38,993 bases of DNA, from assembly GCA_964436335.1 (NCBI GenBank), contig CAYTCD010000005.1, positions 1 through 38,993 on the forward strand. Direction: 5' to 3'. Below, one piece after another: positions 38,901 to 38,993 of this stretch. Under the pieces are notes generated by a model. That model was given only the letters and a program-made list of their open reading frames with translations. It was not told where the DNA came from and did not search any database. The first letter of the stretch is position 1. The number at the start of each line of letters is the position of its first letter. This DNA is from Pullibacteroides sp964436335 (GTDB lineage: Bacteria > Bacteroidota > Bacteroidia > Bacteroidales > P3). Made by a program: the position numbers and the translations under genes.

Positions 38901-38993
38901 TTCAAGGATGATGTGAAGGAAGTGATGGTGGGTCAGGATTTCGGTTTGAACATCAAGAACTTCAACGATATCAAGGTAAGCTATATCATCGAA
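35979..38993 (+). CDS. infB: Translation initiation factor IF-2 (3' end beyond the window)
   Basis: IF-2 is the GTPase that places initiator tRNA on the ribosome. The 1005 codons visible contain no stop and the gene continues past the window. It has an N-terminal IF2_N domain (V-R-L-S-K-A-A-R-E-V-N-V...L-G-K-K-G-H), a long K/E/P/V-rich linker (about residues 60-410), a second IF2_N-like domain (about 425-485: V-N-E-L-A-T-M-M-N-V-P) and the G domain with G-H-V-D-H-G-K-T (about residue 524), D-T-P-G-H, N-K-V-D-K and S-A-K-T-G, then the beta-barrel and C-terminal parts. It starts 75 bases after nusA. Confidence 0.96.
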   Translation, partial: MAEEAKSVRLSKAAREVNVSVGTIVEFLGKKGHTVDSNPNTKLSGEQYMLVLKEFQSDKVISEKAQGVQLESIPKKASAELQEKPEVPIEDVPEVVEPNELIIKTSEIGGEIPVKKTSKKPKEEKAKKEETEAVEPKKKEKEKTEEASAKKTAKKAKEEKVEVEIEVAVEEKVTVVEEKPVVATPEPMPEMPEEPVVVEPEPEETPKKKESPKSVEVVESAKSHVAGPKILSTMNAQELDLARKGKAVKPEKIEHVKVVKPELVVETVKDAPVAEETAKEDNFIKTEYIKIDGPKLTGMKVDLTQFERKPKPVASSKENPGTLEKRRKRIKKDGAQGGSQVTGREALKKLFGNGDNQGQGGARQGKNQNRKNEKPRNASAPVMDDQENEKQMNETLARLAPMGKSKKSKHSRDKREMVHQRMEAEMAQEMQERKVLKVTEFVTVNELATMMNVPVTQIIGTCMSLGLFVSINQRLSAEPISLLAEEYGFKVEFVDAEVIHELETSQEEEVGEEVGRTPIVTVMGHVDHGKTSLLDYIRKTNVIAGEAGGITQHIGAYEVQLEDGRRITFLDTPGHEAFTAMRARGAKMTDIAIIVVAADDKVMPQTVEAINHAQAAGVPIVFAINKVDKQAADPEKIKGELAEMNLLVEDWGGKYQSQDISAKTGMGVEALLEKVLLEAEMLDLKAHPERKGKGTVIESSLDKGRGYVAKILVQDGSVHIGDFILAGPTFGRVKAMYNERNQAMKEAGPSQPLLLLGLNGAPQPGDVFNVMADEKEAKEIANKRLQLQREQGLRAQKHITLDEIGRRIAIGDFKELNVIVKADVDGSVEALSDSLLKLSTPEVQVNVIHKSVGQITESDVLLASASEAIIIGFQVRPSVAARKLAENEQIDIRLYSIIYDAINELRDAIEGMLSPEIQEKIVANLEVREVFKISKVGTIAGCIVLDGRLGRNTKIRIIRDGIVVYTGELGSLRRFKDDVKEVMVGQDFGLNIKNFNDIKVSYIIE

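Overview
The window looks like chromosomal DNA from a Bacteroidota, most likely order Bacteroidales. Transcription starts resemble the Bacteroidetes consensus (TTTG, a 19-21 base spacer, then TAnnTTTG). Shine-Dalgarno sequences are weak. The genes include type IX secretion components of the PorW/SprE and PorE kind, a small B. subtilis-type PurL, a PPi-type phosphofructokinase and PepSY-like periplasmic proteins. The genus cannot be fixed from sequence alone.

Layout. (1) 1-718: tail of an ECF sigma factor gene and a four-helix membrane protein. (2) 865-3124: a compact, translationally coupled three-gene cassette of GNAT-like protein, IbrA-like PP-loop ATPase (DUF3440) and IbrB/ParB-like protein, with its own promoter. 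It ends just upstream of tRNA-Lys(CTT) (3251-3323), which has a clear promoter and terminator. (3) 3391-3840: a PepSY-like periplasmic protein. (4) 3918-15895: a long same-strand run of udk, a Lys/Ala-rich histone H1-like gene, purL, porW, polA, a PASTA protein, rluD and an alpha/beta hydrolase, with mostly overlapping or very short junctions. (5) 15904-16084: two and a half copies of a 74/75-base tandem repeat. Each copy carries a promoter-like element, and the last, perfect copy drives the next block. (6) 16190-24279: PPi-type pfk, a TPR protein, a PorE-like OmpA/beta-propeller protein, an S9 peptidase and a cobalamin adenosyltransferase; then a small lipoprotein (24326-24748) and a bidirectional terminator. 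(7) 24849-31401, minus strand: an RND efflux operon (adaptor, pump, outer-membrane channel) with a fourth, PepSY-like periplasmic gene. (8) 31561-33960: MBL-fold hydrolase, thyA and an SDR. (9) 34025-38993: rimP-nusA-infB from a consensus promoter, with a terminator-like hairpin in the leader; infB runs off the end.

The genes cover housekeeping (nucleotide synthesis, replication and repair, translation, glycolysis), cell-envelope functions (type IX secretion, efflux, periplasmic folds) and one small accessory cassette. Most unusual are: the IbrAB plus GNAT cassette; a histone-like reading frame ending beside an A9 tract on a perfect A-AAA-AAG slippery heptamer, from which a -1 shift would run in frame into PurL; the multiplied promoter before pfk; the leader hairpin of the nusA operon; and a DNA polymerase I whose proofreading motifs have decayed.
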